Shown one piece after another: positions 25,191 through 37,343 of a DNA stretch of 64,000 nucleotides (its first letter is position 1; each line of letters starts with the position of its first letter). The position numbers and the translations under genes are program-made. Source of the stretch: Hypomyces perniciosus (Eukaryota > Ascomycota > Sordariomycetes > Hypocreales > Hypocreaceae); the NCBI GenBank assembly GCA_008477525.1, contig SPDT01000004.1:806001-870000 (forward strand), given 5' to 3'. The notes under the pieces were generated by a model, which was not told the DNA's origin, did no database searches, and worked only from the letters and a program-made list of their open reading frames with translations.

Positions 25191-26633
25191 CCTCCAATGT
25201 GGTTGGTCATTGTTCCAAGTATCATATCGACGACCATCGGGACGGATATCTTCAACTCGTGGCGTGGGGCATCGTGATTCATTCTCAAAAGCTTGGAGTT
25301 GACTTTGAGGGGAGGACGAGGTCTTTGCTGAGGGGTTTGGACGACTTCTGCTGACCATGCGCGCAAAATCAACATCTTGTTATGATCCTGAGGATTTAGA
25401 TCTTAGATTGTCTGCTTGCCTGAAATTGGGTCAGCGAGTGCTAACAAGTGAAAACCAGGTTCTTGATTTCGAGAGCGGTTCAGTTGTTTTACCACATTCC
25501 TTTGGGATTTTGGGTAGAACATACGTTCAGTCCACGATATCAACTCCATATACCATTTAAGACTCCGGCTTCACAGTCATCATCAGGACACTGTCCCCGT
25601 TTGCAATATTCCCCCAAAAGCATTCTTTGCTACCTTTTACGCGGTGTGACGGCGTCTTGAGGACTTGTTGTCTGTACGACTACTTTCGGAGTCTCGGCAT
25701 TGGGTCTGGATACCAACCTTTCTGATTCGTTCCCAATTCCCATTTCGGTTCGACAGATTTGCATCTTTTCGAAGTTGAGCTGGCTTGAAGGTTCGTAAAC
25801 TCTTGCATCGTGGGCGCGTGTATCGTAACAATCGTGGTTATCTTGCTTCGTTTTCCACCATCAGAGCTAACTTTGGCTGCTTAGATCTCACGATATTTCT
25901 TATCTGAGTCTTGTCTCGTTTAGCTCTGCATCATAAAGGTAGGATATAATTTGATTCTCGATGGATGACAGACGTGTTCTGGTAGAGAGCATTAGTTGAC
26001 CTATTTGCAGATTTCTGGTCTCCGAAGTGATAACGATTTCGCACTCACGACTTTTATTCTCTTCGGTTGATTTGTAGGTAAGGAGGTCTCACTAGGCCCC
26101 CCCTTTGACTGATGGCAATAATCCTAATAATGTGGATGTAGTCCTTGAGAGAATCTTCTTCGTCTAGGAACGAAGTTGTCAGTACTTTTGCATTATTTGC
26201 TCTCGAGGCAGATTTCGATTTGGTTTTCATAACAGCTTTTCGATACCAGGTATGTGTAAACCTGCAAACCCCCTAGTGGTCTGAGCCCCCTATTCTACTA
26301 GGTAGAATGCCAATACAATAGGGAGGGCTCAAGCGGGCCCTCCTCAAACCAAAGTGCCCCCAACTGCGGTGCCAGGTACCGGTCAGCCAAGTGGCCAGGC
26401 ACGCGTGCAGTGTTTAAACCACTCCCGAAATTTCTCTACCCTCTTTCTTCCTCCTTCATCCTTGCACAAACACAAACGCATCGAGGGATTTCAACTTGAC
26501 CACAACTTTCATCAAAGCTTCTTTCTTGAACACCCTTGGACACCTAGTCTTTTGCTTTTCCTATCATCTTCTCCATCTTCTGTATCCTCCAACTTGAATA
26601 TTCCCATTTTTGAGTTGGATCCCTCTGCCCACG

Positions 26634-27016
26634 ATGTCTGATGCGACCGAAAAGAAGGTCGAAACGGTCGAAAAGACTGTGGAGACTATCGAGGAAGTCG
26701 TCGAGAAGACTGAAGCCACTGAAACCACCGAGGAAGTCGAGAAGATTGAAATCACTGAAATCACTGAGATCACTGACACCGCTGACACCGTTGAGGCCAG
26801 TGAGAACAGTGAGAACACTGGTAACACTGGTATGCCCATCTTCATCTTCACGTTCTCCTCTGCATTTGATTTTCCATCGATCCTCCATCGATTTTCATCA
26901 CTGCTCCATCCGTCATTCCATCAGGGGTGCTTTCTGCTGTTTTGAAACTTTGTGCTAACTCTTCTCTCCTAGACGAGTATGGATCTCAACCCCCCATTTA
27001 TTTCTGTTGCGGCTAA
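26634..27016 (+). other. Upstream ORF overlapping the RRM-protein start
   Basis: ATG at 26634 opens a repetitive acidic/lysine frame (MSDATEKKVETVEKTVETIE and more ET/EI repeats) to 26829. A consensus intron follows (GTATGC at 26830, CTAG ending 26972). After splicing the frame continues 13 codons past the join and stops at 27016, out of frame with and overlapping the main ATG at 26979. All GT donors in this exon are in the same phase, so none joins it to the RRM frame. It may be a regulatory uORF, a separate small protein, or an N-terminus lost by an indel. Confidence 0.45.
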
Positions 27017-28802
27017 CGGTGGCCCTGTCACTAGCCAAATGGCTTTCCAGAACGGAACTCCACCGGCTACTGACATGTCGGCTGTGCCGCCTCCCGCTGG
27101 TCCTCCTCAGGACCAGGCCAAGACCACCCTTTGGTAGGTTTCTGAAAATGTGGAGTGGCGAGATGGTTGCTGACGATGGCACAGGATGGGCGAACTTGAG
27201 CCGTGGATGGATGAGAATTTCATCAAGGGTGTCTTCCTTTCCGCCGCTGGCGAAACTGTCAATGTCAAGGTCATTCGTGACAAGAACTCCGGGTAAGTCT
27301 ACAGCGGAAATTCGATTCCAAACGCCGTCCTGGGATCAGAGTGCCCTTGGTATCAAAGCAAAGGCTAACTCGACACCTCCTATAGCAACGCGGGCTACTG
27401 CTTCGTCGAGTTCCCGACCCCCGACGCGGCCAACAAGGCGCTTCAATTGAACGGCACTCCCGTTCCCAACAGCTCCCGCCAGTTCAAGCTCAACTGGGCC
27501 TCTGGCGGCGGCTTGGTTGATCGACGGTACGTTTTCAACCCCCTGACTCTATGTTATGCCCTATGTCGTGATGTACCCCAAACGTCCACTGCCACCCCGC
27601 TATCTGTACGCTGTACCTTGCCGCTATTGCTTGCTTGTCACTGAGCACTAGCAGTGGCAATGATACTCGCATCGGATTTACTTTCTTCACCTGCACAACG
27701 TTTGCGTGTCCTTTCTTTGCCCTGCCGCTGCCTAACCCTGATCCTGATCCTGCACCTTTGACATCACACTCCTCAGCAGCATCAGATTCTAATGTCTGCA
27801 ACACACAGAGACGATCGCGGCCCTGAGTACAGCATCTTCGTGGGCGATCTCGGCCCCGAGGTCAACGAGTATGTCCTGGTCTCGCTCTTCCAGGCTCGTT
27901 TCCCTTCTTGCAAGTCGGCCAAGATCATGACCGATGCCATGTCTGGCCAGAGCCGCGGCTATGGCTTCGTTCGCTTCTCGGACGAGAACGACCAGCAACG
28001 CGCCCTCGTCGAGATGCAGGGAGTCTACTGCGGCAATCGTCCTATGAGGATCTCGACTGCCACCCCTAAGAATCGGTACGTTTCTATCCCCCCCCCCCCT
28101 TCTTTCTCTCTTGTACAAGCGTGTCGTTTTCTAACGTGCCATGTATGCAGCGGCAACCACGGCTTTGGTCACGGACATCAGGGAGGTCCGATGATGGGCG
28201 GCGGTATGCCTCAGCAGCAGCAGATGTGGGGTGGAGGTGGTGGAGGTGGTGGTGGCGGCGGCGGTGTCCAGGGTTTCCCCTATGGAGGCGGAAACTTCAA
28301 CCCGGCCACCCAGATGAACCAGTTCACTGACCCCAACAACACTACTGTCTTCGTCGGTGGTCTTTCTGGCTACGTCACCGAGGATGAGCTCCGCTCGTTC
28401 TTCCAGGGCTTTGGAGAGATCACCTACGTCAAGATCCCTCCTGGCAAGGGCTGCGGCTTTGTCCAGTTCGTCCACCGCCACGCTGCTGAGATGGCCATCA
28501 ACCAGATGCAGGGCTACCCCATCGGTAACTCGCGTGTCCGTCTTAGCTGGGGTCGATCCCAGAACAACTCTGGAGTCGGCACTCCGTACCGTCCGGCTCC
28601 CCCGCCACCCCACTACATGGGCATGCCCGGCCCCGGCCACGGCCCCGGCCCGGCTCCCTATGGTGGTCCTCACCACTTCGGTGGCCCGGCTCCTGGTCCT
28701 CAGGGACCTCCTGGACCCCCCGGCCCTGCTGGCCCCCCTCAGGTAGGACACGCACGATCTCGCTTTGAATTCCAAGCCCAGAGGATGGTAGCTTACAAGT
28801 AA
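26979..28802 (+). CDS. Three-RRM RNA-binding protein, Csx1/Nam8/TIA-1-like
   Basis: Exons 26979..27133, 27185..27292, 27386..27526, 27809..28075 and 28151..28802 give 440 residues. RRM1 starts at TTLWMGELEPWMDENFIK, RRM2 at YSIFVGDLGPEVNEYVL with RGYGFVRF, and RRM3 at TTVFVGGLSGYVTEDEL with GCGFVQF. A glycine-rich spacer separates RRM2 and RRM3. The tail is proline/glycine-rich (MGMPGPGHGPGPAP). This layout is that of S. pombe Csx1 and yeast Nam8/Ngr1, which control mRNA stability and U1-linked splicing. The last exon is read to the TAA at 28800; a GTAGGA after the final PPQ could be a further donor, so the last 20 residues are uncertain. Intron 4 begins with a run of C. An overlapping uORF lies upstream. 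Confidence 0.88.
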
Positions 28803-29784
28803 CAGTGATTCGAAAGCCCGGTTGGACTTTTGAGACGGCCGGTCTGAACGACTAGGCTTGGGAACCGGACAACTTTTTGTCAACTCTCATTTGATGCTCT
28901 CCTTTCTTTTGCTTGGCAGCCGATATGATGGGCTAGCTTGGGGCAACATTATGGGGCGTTGGACTGATTTGTGTTGTTCGGCACGTCGTCTTTTGTCTTT
29001 GTTTTTCAAACTCGAAACACATCATTGCTTTGCGCTTTGACACGACACCACGCACCCCATTTTCTTGAGTCTCGAATCACGACTGGCGTTGGAGATTTTA
29101 GTCTACCGGTGGATTGTCATCAGTCAAATTTCATACTTTGCTTGATTCAGTGCCCCTGTTGGCTTGCCCGTGCTTTAATGCTTCGTCTAGTATCATGGTA
29201 ACCTCGACTTTCTTGATACCCATATGCCAAGCTAAAATGTAGTCCCTGCAATAGGAGCATTAGCATAGTTTGTTTGCTTTGGTCTTTACTCATCCACGAT
29301 TCATTTTGTAACAGCAGCAATGTTGCTTGGAGGAATTCAAGAATCATTGCCATGGCTTGAAGTATTGGAACGTTGATGATTTCAAATTGGAATTGTGATA
29401 AAGATTTAGGCGAAATGATAGCAGTAGGTATTCTGAGATTCGATAGTATTTATTTATTGCCAACCCTACTCGGCGACAAGTATAACGACGACCGCCTTCA
29501 AATGATATCCGTAATCTGTCAGCAATGGCTTATCCGACTTTACTACATTCCTGGTCGTGGTATTCGGGGTTGTCAGTGGCGGGTTGCGTACAGAGCGAAG
29601 GGGTCGATATGGATCGAATGATGGTGAAACTAATCTCTGCCTCTTTTCTCCGGAGAAAGGGAAGACTGGCAGCTATTTATGCCGAGGGCTACTACTCCAC
29701 TACTCTCCAGAGCCGGGGCCTGCTGGAGATCAAGGCCCCTGATACCTAAGGCCTGCTTGCAAGGTTATAAAGGCTGCAAAACCA
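28803..29784. other. Convergent 3' region, no gene seen
   Basis: It lies between the RRM gene (plus) and ADE4 (minus), so it should contain both 3' UTRs. Small ORFs near 29373-29749 lack support. Confidence 0.4.
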
Positions 29785-32360
29785 TTAGTCTTCAAACGCT
29801 AATTTTGATACATCGGTTGCAAGAGTATACCTGATGTCCTCTTGGTGCTCTAAGCCCTTGGCGCGATCATACAATGCCTCTTTCGCGGGGCCGTTTCTCG
29901 CGGCCAGGACAGCGTCGGCATCTCCCTCGTCATCTGTGACAGCCGTGCTCTTCCTCTTTTTATTTCCATGCAGCCGACCCGAACGCTCCAAATAATCGGC
30001 GGGCACGGGGGTCTTGTACTGGCCGCAAAAGACACCAATCTCGAAGTCCTTAACTTCGCTCTTTTCGTCGGCCGCTTCTATACAGGCTTCTTTCAAGTCC
30101 TCGAGCGTTTGGAACACTAAAGCATCACATTGAATAAAGCTAGTCATCTCTTGCAGCGTCCTGCCGTGAGCGAGCAGTTCTTGGGCATTGAGTCAGTTTT
30201 CTAGTATATAGTATATGCCTGGGACCATGCTTACGAGCCGGGTCGGCGAGGTCAATGCCGTGCTGGAGGAGCTGGGTTAGTCATAACTTTCCGAATTGTA
30301 AAGCCAGGGCATAGGTGCCTATTTCTTGGGGCAGATGCAACACTTACAATATGTGAATGGGTGATCTCCGGACTGCAAGACACAAGGATGATCCGCTTTG
30401 CCTTGCACTCCCTAACCATTTGAACCTGGAAAAACAAAATCTGTAAGCCTCGTGCTCATGCTCGTGCTATGAATTAGGGATAGGGTCACGTACGATCTCG
30501 CATGAAGTCGTCCCCCGTACAATGCTATCGTCAACAAGACATACGACCTTGTCTTTGAATTCAGATGCAATGGGCGAGAGCTTCCGACGAACGCTTTTTT
30601 GTCGTGCCTTCTGGCCGGGAAGCTGTATCAAAATAAATAATCAGCATTATCCATTGTTAGCATTCTGTGAGGGCAGGGACGAACAATGAATGTGCGGTAT
30701 ATGTATCTATTTTTCACAAACGCATTAGAGAATGGCTTTTGTAGCTCCTTGGCTAATATAGCAGCGGCCGTATTACTCGTCTAGTCGGAAGAGTCTAGTC
30801 AGCAATGGCATGTCGCTTGAAGTGTAATATGCAGAAAATGCTTACCTCCGGTATTGGAATGACTTAAGAACAATAGGTTAGCAGGCCCAGCTAAATATAT
30901 AATGGTGCGCAGAGGTTGAAAGAGATGCTAGATAGTCTGCAAAAGTTTGGGATGATCTGAGTGACTTACCAACATCAATATCCCGAACTCCATCTTCTCC
31001 CAAAACCTGTCTCATCCTGTTTGCCAACTTAAGCCCCATGTTCTGTCGGCTGTGATGGACAGATATTCCGTCAATCAAACTATCGGGCCTTGCTAGGTAA
31101 AGATATTCAAAAAGATCAGGGGTATAAGATTTCATCTCTACAATTTGAGAGAACTGGGGAATCCCTCCTTTCTGTAAAAAGACAGCCTGACCGGGTAAGA
31201 TATCAACAATATCTTTAAATCCAAGCTGGGTTAGGGCGATAGATTCCGAGGCTAGAAAATAGTCCGTAGCGCCTTCAAGTGTTTCAGATGGTCGAGATCC
31301 AAGGCAAAGGGGCCTAATACCATTCTCATCACTGCAAAGTTGATAAGACATGTTAGTCAAGAGTTTCAAGGGCACAGGAACCAAGACTTACCGAAAGCCT
31401 AAAATTCCAAAGCCGGCAAGCATTGCAGTACAGGCAAAGGCACCATGGCACCTTGCATATACCTCGCGTAGTGCAGTGAAGATATCGTCCACATTTGCTC
31501 GGGCTTTGCCAAGTTCGCCGAGGGCATGGGCGAAAACGTTAAGCCTGGAGAATCGACGTTAGCGAAAACTCAGAACTGAAGTCGAAAAGACGGATAGCCC
31601 CACAAGAGTTCCGAGTCTGAGTCGGTGTTCACGTGTCGTCGAGCCTCATAATCCAAGAATCTGACAAGATTCGGGGTGTTTACGAGATTTCCGTTCACGC
31701 TCATAGATAAACCGAACGGGGAATTGACGAAAAATGGCTGTGCTTCCGCTCTGCAGTCGAGGCGTTGTTAGTAGGTGTTCAAATGTGTTCCGAGGTAGAG
31801 TCGCAACTCCAGTCAAGCGTACGCAGATGAGGTGCCCGCAGTGGGATACCTCAGGTGGGAAATTCTGCCAACGTCAGCTCCATTCCTCTTCTCTTGGTGG
31901 CCAGGATGTTGCTGGCGGTGGAGGTTACCCCATGAAGCCAGGCATTGTCGCCGTCGTCACGCGTCTGCCCTCATCGAACACTTTGCTGGCCATACCATTG
32001 CCCTTGCACTGATAGACCCTCCCGCCCTGGCATACGGCAATACCCGCAGCATCCTGTCCGCGCTGTTGCTAGCGTCAGCATTCCTCTATGACAACTGACA
32101 ATGAGGCCTCGTCGTGGAGAGTATGTTGGCGACGGAGTGACTGACATGCTGAAGATAATATGCGGACTCGTGCAGCTCGACGGCGGCCGTGGTGGCTTTC
32201 GAATCGCCCAGCTGTCAAGGCAGTTAGCATGTTTCTTCTCATTCTCTCTTCTGTATTGCCGTCTCTCGGCGCGTGCGTCTCCCGGGACATGGGTCTGTCT
32301 CTTGGGAGGCGGGGGAGGGGCACAGAGAGGACATACCAATATGGCCGAGACACCACACAT
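29785..32360 (-). CDS. ADE4: Amidophosphoribosyltransferase (glutamine PRPP amidotransferase)
   Basis: Thirteen exons: 32360..32337, 32211..32146, 32062..31929, 31864..31823, 31750..31604, 31544..31392, 31331..30970, 30862..30846, 30780..30685, 30622..30494, 30425..30348, 30262..30235 and 30179..29785. They total 556 codons plus stop. Cys2 (MCGVSAIL) is the N-terminal glutaminase nucleophile. [31 protein letters not shown] and [11 protein letters not shown] are glutaminase motifs. [23 protein letters not shown] and the PRPP loop [15 protein letters not shown] (Asp378/379) belong to the transferase half. It catalyses the first committed step of purine synthesis (PRPP plus glutamine to phosphoribosylamine). 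Unusually intron-dense, with weak donors GTGGGG and GTTCGT. A decayed adenylosuccinate synthase lies just upstream. Whether this is the sole ADE4 or a paralogue cannot be told here. Confidence 0.93.
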
Positions 32361-32929
32361 TGTATCACGATGAGGTTACCAGTAGGCCAGTGACACAACA
32401 AATTTCACAAAAATTGTGCCGCGTATAGCTTGAAGACCAGTGATAACGATTCAATATAAAGGTGCGTTCTTTGTTCATCGACATCGGAGCTGGTTGTGAT
32501 CTAACGACGAAATTTTTTAGATAAACCGGGCCGGCAAATGATCCGGTGGGGAGGGTGGGATTCGTAGTGGAACTTCCGTAAACTTTCCCTTCTGAACTTA
32601 AAACATTCACAATGGTAGGCTGTGGCAGGAAACTTATGGCCCGTTGGTGGGTCCTTTTTAGTTGGCCACAAAATCCCTAAGCCACTATACGAATCGAGCC
32701 ACCTAGACCTTTATATAAGCTACCTGGTTTAATTTTATCCTGCATTTCCTATATAATCTTAATAATAACATGTACTATATCATGCTGGGTGTCGGCGTAC
32801 AGCTTGACTCGCCTTCCAAGGGGCATAGGGCGCTCAGGAGTCCTGGGTAATATTGATTGATAAAGCTCAATGACCCTTTACCACTTGCGTTGGATCAGAA
32901 TTCCCTATCCATTGTTTCATTATAAGTAC

Positions 32930-33412
32930 CTATGTCTTCTGTCGTCGGTCGTAGAGGCAGCTGCTATCAAGAATGGAGCTTGGAGAGATGGAGTGTCGTC
33001 GTTGGCCGAGAAGAACTTTGGGAGTACTGATGCTAGTTAGTCTTACCTCATAGTCGCCGACGCAATAAAATTTGGGTTGTGTGTAACACTTGAGTTCTGA
33101 TGGCAACATTGATTCTGTGTTTGGGCGTGTTGACAAAAAGTCTGTCACCACTGGGTTAGGGTTGAGCACTTGCACTGCACCTACAATGTCTGTCCCCGAT
33201 AATGAAGAGGTTATGACTTGGGCAAATTTTCGACTGTCATTAGCAAACCTTGAAAGGCCATTTGGAATAAGAAAAGCGAATACCAAATGAAAAAACGAGA
33301 AGTAGTCCCGGTCGATTCCATTAACTGAGAAATCAACTTCCATCCAGCATACAGAATTCTTTGGAACCGCCCAATGTTTACGAAAGTTTGTTTTCTGAAG
33401 CAAGAATATCAT
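32930..33412 (-). CDS. Hypothetical ORF, unsupported family
   Basis: A 160-codon frame with protein-like text (WMEVDFSVNGIDRDYFSF, then VGAVQVLNPNPVVTDF). A consensus donor GTAAGA follows GDYE near 33046, so the true exon may end there. No partner exon was found. It sits between ADE4 and the ADSS relic and could be a fragment of another decayed gene. Confidence 0.25.
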   Translation of the reverse strand: MIFLLQKTNFRKHWAVPKNSVCWMEVDFSVNGIDRDYFSFFHLVFAFLIPNGLSRFANDSRKFAQVITSSLSGTDIVGAVQVLNPNPVVTDFLSTRPNTESMLPSELKCYTQPKFYCVGDYEVRLTSISTPKVLLGQRRHSISPSSILDSSCLYDRRQKT

Positions 33413-34571
33413 TCAATCTATTCTAGACCACCGTAGGAGCCAACCTGTGGTTGGAGTAATGTTTCAAGTAGATAGCTTGAACTATTGCACTACTGGTCTA
33501 AGAAGGTATACAGAAATAACGGAGAAGCCCAATAAAATCAATCCCAAACGCAATGGTAAGAAGGCACCTGTTTTCTCTATCGATAGATCGTGTCGTTCCG
33601 GTCCGCTACAAGAAGTGAAGTCAGTCACTGCTCACTTGCCAAAATCTCAAGAAAATTGATGTAGGTGTGGCTCACGACCAGTCCCGATCCACGCCACGCG
33701 TACGCCGGTAAACTCTTCAATGAGGTTAATTTATGCCTGTTCTTGTGATGGCAAACCCTCCTAGTAAATCTTAGCTTTATTCTGATACTGCTTCAGGCAT
33801 TCGTGGTGTCCATACGAAGCTCTTCACCGCTGTCGTCGGTGTTTGCCAGCCCTCAAAGTCACGATAGACAACATCGCACTTCTCCAAGCTTCCGAGGTCG
33901 GCAGGGAAGTAATCGAGCTTCTCTTCCGTTTCCTGATCTCTGTAGGCAATCGCAATCTTGATGAATGGGAAGGCGTCCAAAACATCAAGCTTTGTCACGT
34001 TCCAGGCTGTGTAGTGGTTGATTGATGCTGAGTATTTCAGCACCGCAAGATCGAGATATCCATATTTGCGCTTTCGACTGGTGGAAACATCAAACTCCCG
34101 TCCGATCTCTTGTAGGGCAAAAACGACCTCACCGAGGTCCTCCGTCTTGAAAATGCCGTCTTCCACTCGGGTCTGAGTAGTATGTAGGATTCGCGTGATT
34201 TATCGGGCAGCTGAAGTGAAACATACCGTGTAAGCCTTGACAACTCTAGGGATGGTTAGTTATGATTTCGCCATGGATGAAGAGAAAGAACACTACACTA
34301 ACCCGATGATATTTCTGAGCACAAGCTACCGTTAGCAAAAGTGAAAGGACGAAAAGGTGTTGTCCATGGTAGAGACATACTCAATTTTTCTGGGGTTAAC
34401 CGCCAGTCCGGTTATGACAACTCCCAGGCCTAGACAAGGTTAGCCATGCCCATACCAGGCAGGGTACGTCAAGGATATTCGAAAACTCACCTGTGCTGGT
34501 GCTGGCGACGTAGGGATTTCGATGTCCAATATCAAGGCGTTTGCGCTATCCACTAATATTTTGGCATTGCA

Positions 34572-34579
34572 CTCCTGGG
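34572..34579. repeat. Target-site duplication, left copy
   Basis: CTCCTGGG, identical to 37336-37343. Eight bases is the hAT family norm. Confidence 0.95.
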
Positions 34580-37335
34580 CAGTGCTGCATAGACACGCTA
34601 TGAAACTGAAACTGGGGTGAGTTTCAGTTTCATGAAACCGGACGCCAGTATAGTTTCAGTTTCATATGAAACCGGTTTCAGTTTCATATGAATCAATATC
34701 TAATTCCTTTGTTGTTTCCCCCCTCTCTTTGGCAAGCTCCGAGACACCTTACCACTAGGCACTCAAAGATGTCTGGCATTGCCTGCCTACCTATGCTACC
34801 AATTCGCCAGGCTCGCCATCGCTTTCTTCCCCCTTGCCCATCTCTATATCTTCTTGGAGTATCCTTACAGCCGCGTCGATATCATCCACTCCCCTAAACA
34901 CCCCTGCAAGAAGCGGCCTGCTTTTTCCCTTTGGAACACTTATCCAGCTTTTAATGCACTCACATGCCTCTACCATTTTGGCAGACATGCTACTTCTATC
35001 CCATGTAACCTGCCGTCTTGCGCCTGAGAAAATTCGCTCTGCTTCCGTAGACATCGGAGGGATGCAGAATATGTCAATGGCCATACGGCAGAGGAGGGGA
35101 AAATTCTCTCGCTGGGTCGGTTCAAGCCACCACTGTAAGGCCGTTTGTTGTCCAATCCCAACTTGTGAGCCCTGCGAAGTATCGTCAAAACCTGGCCATT
35201 AGGTAGAAGGCTTCAAATTACTTACATAAATAAAGCGGTCGAATTCATCCTTCACCTCGCTCGCTGTGCTGTACACCTTCTGCCTCCAGCGATCGAACTC
35301 GTCGAGTTCTTGCCCTTTCTCCTGTTGTTGATCTTGGAGCTGGTAGCTCTTGTACTCTGTGGACCAAATCTTTCTGACAGACTTCACGGCATTGCTAACC
35401 CAAGCTGGGTTTCTCTTCCACTGCTCACTCAGATAGCTCTTTCGGAGTGCTGGGTGGAGGAGGATACCGGCCACGTACACGGGGGCCTGCTCGGTAAGCT
35501 GGTAATACTTCTCGAACTTTAGCCAAGCCACGTGAAAGCGAGCGTAGAAGCGTGGGTTACTGAAAGCCTTGTCTTTAGCCTGCGTGAAGTGATGATGGAG
35601 GAAATCCATATGAGATAGAACTTCATCGAGTGTGTTCTCCCGGCCTTGGCGTACCGAGATCTGGTGAAATGGTTGTAGAAACGCATGGATGTCTCGGAGC
35701 TCGTTCCAGTCGTTGTGGTCTAGTGCATCTTTCTCGATCTTGGCATGATTTTCTTGAATCCAATCCATGAACTTTGCCCGCCTCTCAATTGCCACGTCAA
35801 TAAGACGAAACCATGAATTCCAGCGTGTATCATTGTCCCTCGGCAAGGCCCTGCCAATCTTGGCCTTGAAGTCGTTGCAGATGCTGGTAGAGCTCCTTGA
35901 ATACATGCACAAGTTGTGGAGCTTCCCCAGAACATTAAACTCCCGCCAGTCCTCGGTGGCTTGTGCCTTCGTAATGACGCCCCCTTCTTCTTTTTCGGAT
36001 AGCCTGCACAGTCGCTCATACGCCTCGTCAATCCCCTCTTGCTCATCCCCCTGAATCTTCTTTGCCTTACTCCGAAAGAGGAAGGCTTGAACGATGAGGT
36101 TCATGATGTGGCCACTGCAGCGTAGTCGCCTGGCAACCGGATCTAAACCATCAATCTCTTTTGCGATATCGTCAAGCATAGTATCGTTGGCATCGTGATT
36201 ATCCATCGTAAAGTAGCCAACCTTTCCGCTGAGGTTGTACTCTTCGACAACATCCAGGAAAGCCTTGGCTTGCAATTTCCCGTTGTGGCTTCCTTTGAAC
36301 TCGCGCAGTGACAATAACACTTGAGCGACTTCTCTCGTCTCCGCATCTACAAAATGGACCACGATTGCCTGGTATGCCGCCTTCTGTTCCGATGAGGTCC
36401 ACATGTCAATGGTGAAGTGAACCATGGATGAGAGAGAATTATGAAGCTTCTTGACGAGGCCTTGTTTGTGTTGAGCGAAAGTCTTTTCGAGAAGCTTCGG
36501 CACCGCACTGCGGCTGCGTAGGAGGACGTCCCGGGCCATATAGTTACAGCAGAGTATAACAGCATGAAACTCGGGGTATTCGATGAATGTGTGGGCGATA
36601 TTGCGAACCGCAAGAAGCCTGGCGAGTGCTTCCTCGAATGCAGGAATATTAATGGCATTTGCCAAATATTTTTCCTCATTAAGGTCTCGATTGGCTTGAC
36701 GTTCCTCCTGCCTTCCAAACAAATCCGTAATGGTGCCATGTTGCCGCTTCTTCAGATCCGACCTTTCTACACGCTCTATAACCCGGATGCCATGAAAGTC
36801 CCGCAGGTGCTTGCGGGCTCGGCTCAGGTTCGTCGTTACCGAATTAGGCTTTTTCGTGGAGTTGCAGTGCTTGCAGTACCAAATTTCGTGGTATGAGGTA
36901 TCGCGAGCTTTCTCCCCTCTCTCTTCATAAGGGTCACGCGCCTCGTTCCAGGTGCTTTTGTTTGTACGGCCTTTGGCGCGCTTGCTAGCCCGATCAGAGG
37001 GAGAACGATGCAATGCGCGCTTGGCGGGAACGGGAGAGTCAGGCGAAGCAGGTCCCAAGACCTCGTCAGAAAGCCCCGATAACAAGGGAGCGGGAGAAGC
37101 TGATGACATATTTACTGTTAGCAAGTTTCTAACTGCGTTGAAGGCATTTGGTTTGTGAAATTTTCTTGGTTAAGTACTAAGATATTTGGGTCTCATCGGG
37201 CGTATATGAAACATATGAAACCGACTGAAACATATGAAACTGGGAGAGTTACAGTTTCATATGAAACTGGGTCCAGGGACTGTTTCAGTTTCATATGAAA
37301 CAGTATGAAACAACACGCGTGGCTATACAGCACTG
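34580..37335 (-). mobile_element. Complete hAT DNA transposon, 2,756 bp
   Basis: Bounded by perfect 8-bp duplications (CTCCTGGG). Ends are imperfect inverted repeats: left CAGTGCTGCATAGACACGC, right (reverse complement) CAGTGCTGTATAGCCACGC, 17 of 19 matching. Both subterminal regions (about 34600-34690 and 37205-37320) carry many copies of the palindrome TTTCATATGAAA and TTTCAGTTTCAT, probable transposase-binding sites. It encodes one transposase on the minus strand with an intact-looking frame. The perfect duplication suggests a recent insertion. Inserted in the adenylosuccinate synthase relic. Confidence 0.95.
34791..37109 (-). CDS. hAT transposase
   Basis: Exons 37109..35226 and 35171..34791 give 754 residues. 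A BED-type zinc finger lies near the N-terminus (Cys79, Cys82, His101, His106; text WYCKHCNSTKKP and KHLRDFHG). The central RNase H-like catalytic region contains FTIDMWTSSEQKAAYQAIV (first Asp), LRCSGHIMNLIVQAF and DNDTRWNSWF. Exon 2 supplies the C-terminal dimerisation block (FPLLCRMAIDIFCIPPMS, then TEAERIFSGARRQVTWDR). The 54-nt intron uses GTAAGT and GCAG; without it the frame stops early. No internal stop or frameshift was seen, so it may be active. An intron in the 5' leader is likely, because a GCTAACAG acceptor sits just upstream of the start. Confidence 0.93.
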
Positions 37336-37343
37336 CTCCTGGG
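37336..37343. repeat. Target-site duplication, right copy
   Basis: CTCCTGGG, matching the left copy and defining the transposon end at 37335. Confidence 0.95.

Larger units (their letters stand above)
18424..26633. other. 8.2-kb gene-poor region
   Basis: No recognisable protein family on either strand. It holds many TACGGAGTA/TACTTCGTA-type palindromes (near 18706, 18945, 19045, 19240, 20010, 21190 and 21560), short tandem repeats, and pyrimidine-rich promoter-like DNA at 23100-24000. A donor-like aaaagtgagt at 24008 and abutting acceptor/donor text at 26077 (tgtaggtaag) suggest spliced leader or non-coding transcripts. ORFs up to about 190 codons exist (20208..20786 plus; 24193..24756 plus) but none could be supported. 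The segment 26400-26633, CT-rich with scattered A, looks like the 5' leader of the downstream RRM gene. Confidence 0.4.

Noticed and set aside
26634..26829. The MSDATEKK exon as the N-terminus of the RRM protein
   Set aside because: Every GT donor in this exon is in the same phase and joins to a frame that stops at 27016, so it cannot encode the RRM protein as sequenced.
34600..34690. TTTCATATGAAA direct/inverted repeats as a CRISPR-like array
   Set aside because: They are subterminal repeats of the hAT transposon, mirrored at its other end, and the organism is a fungus.
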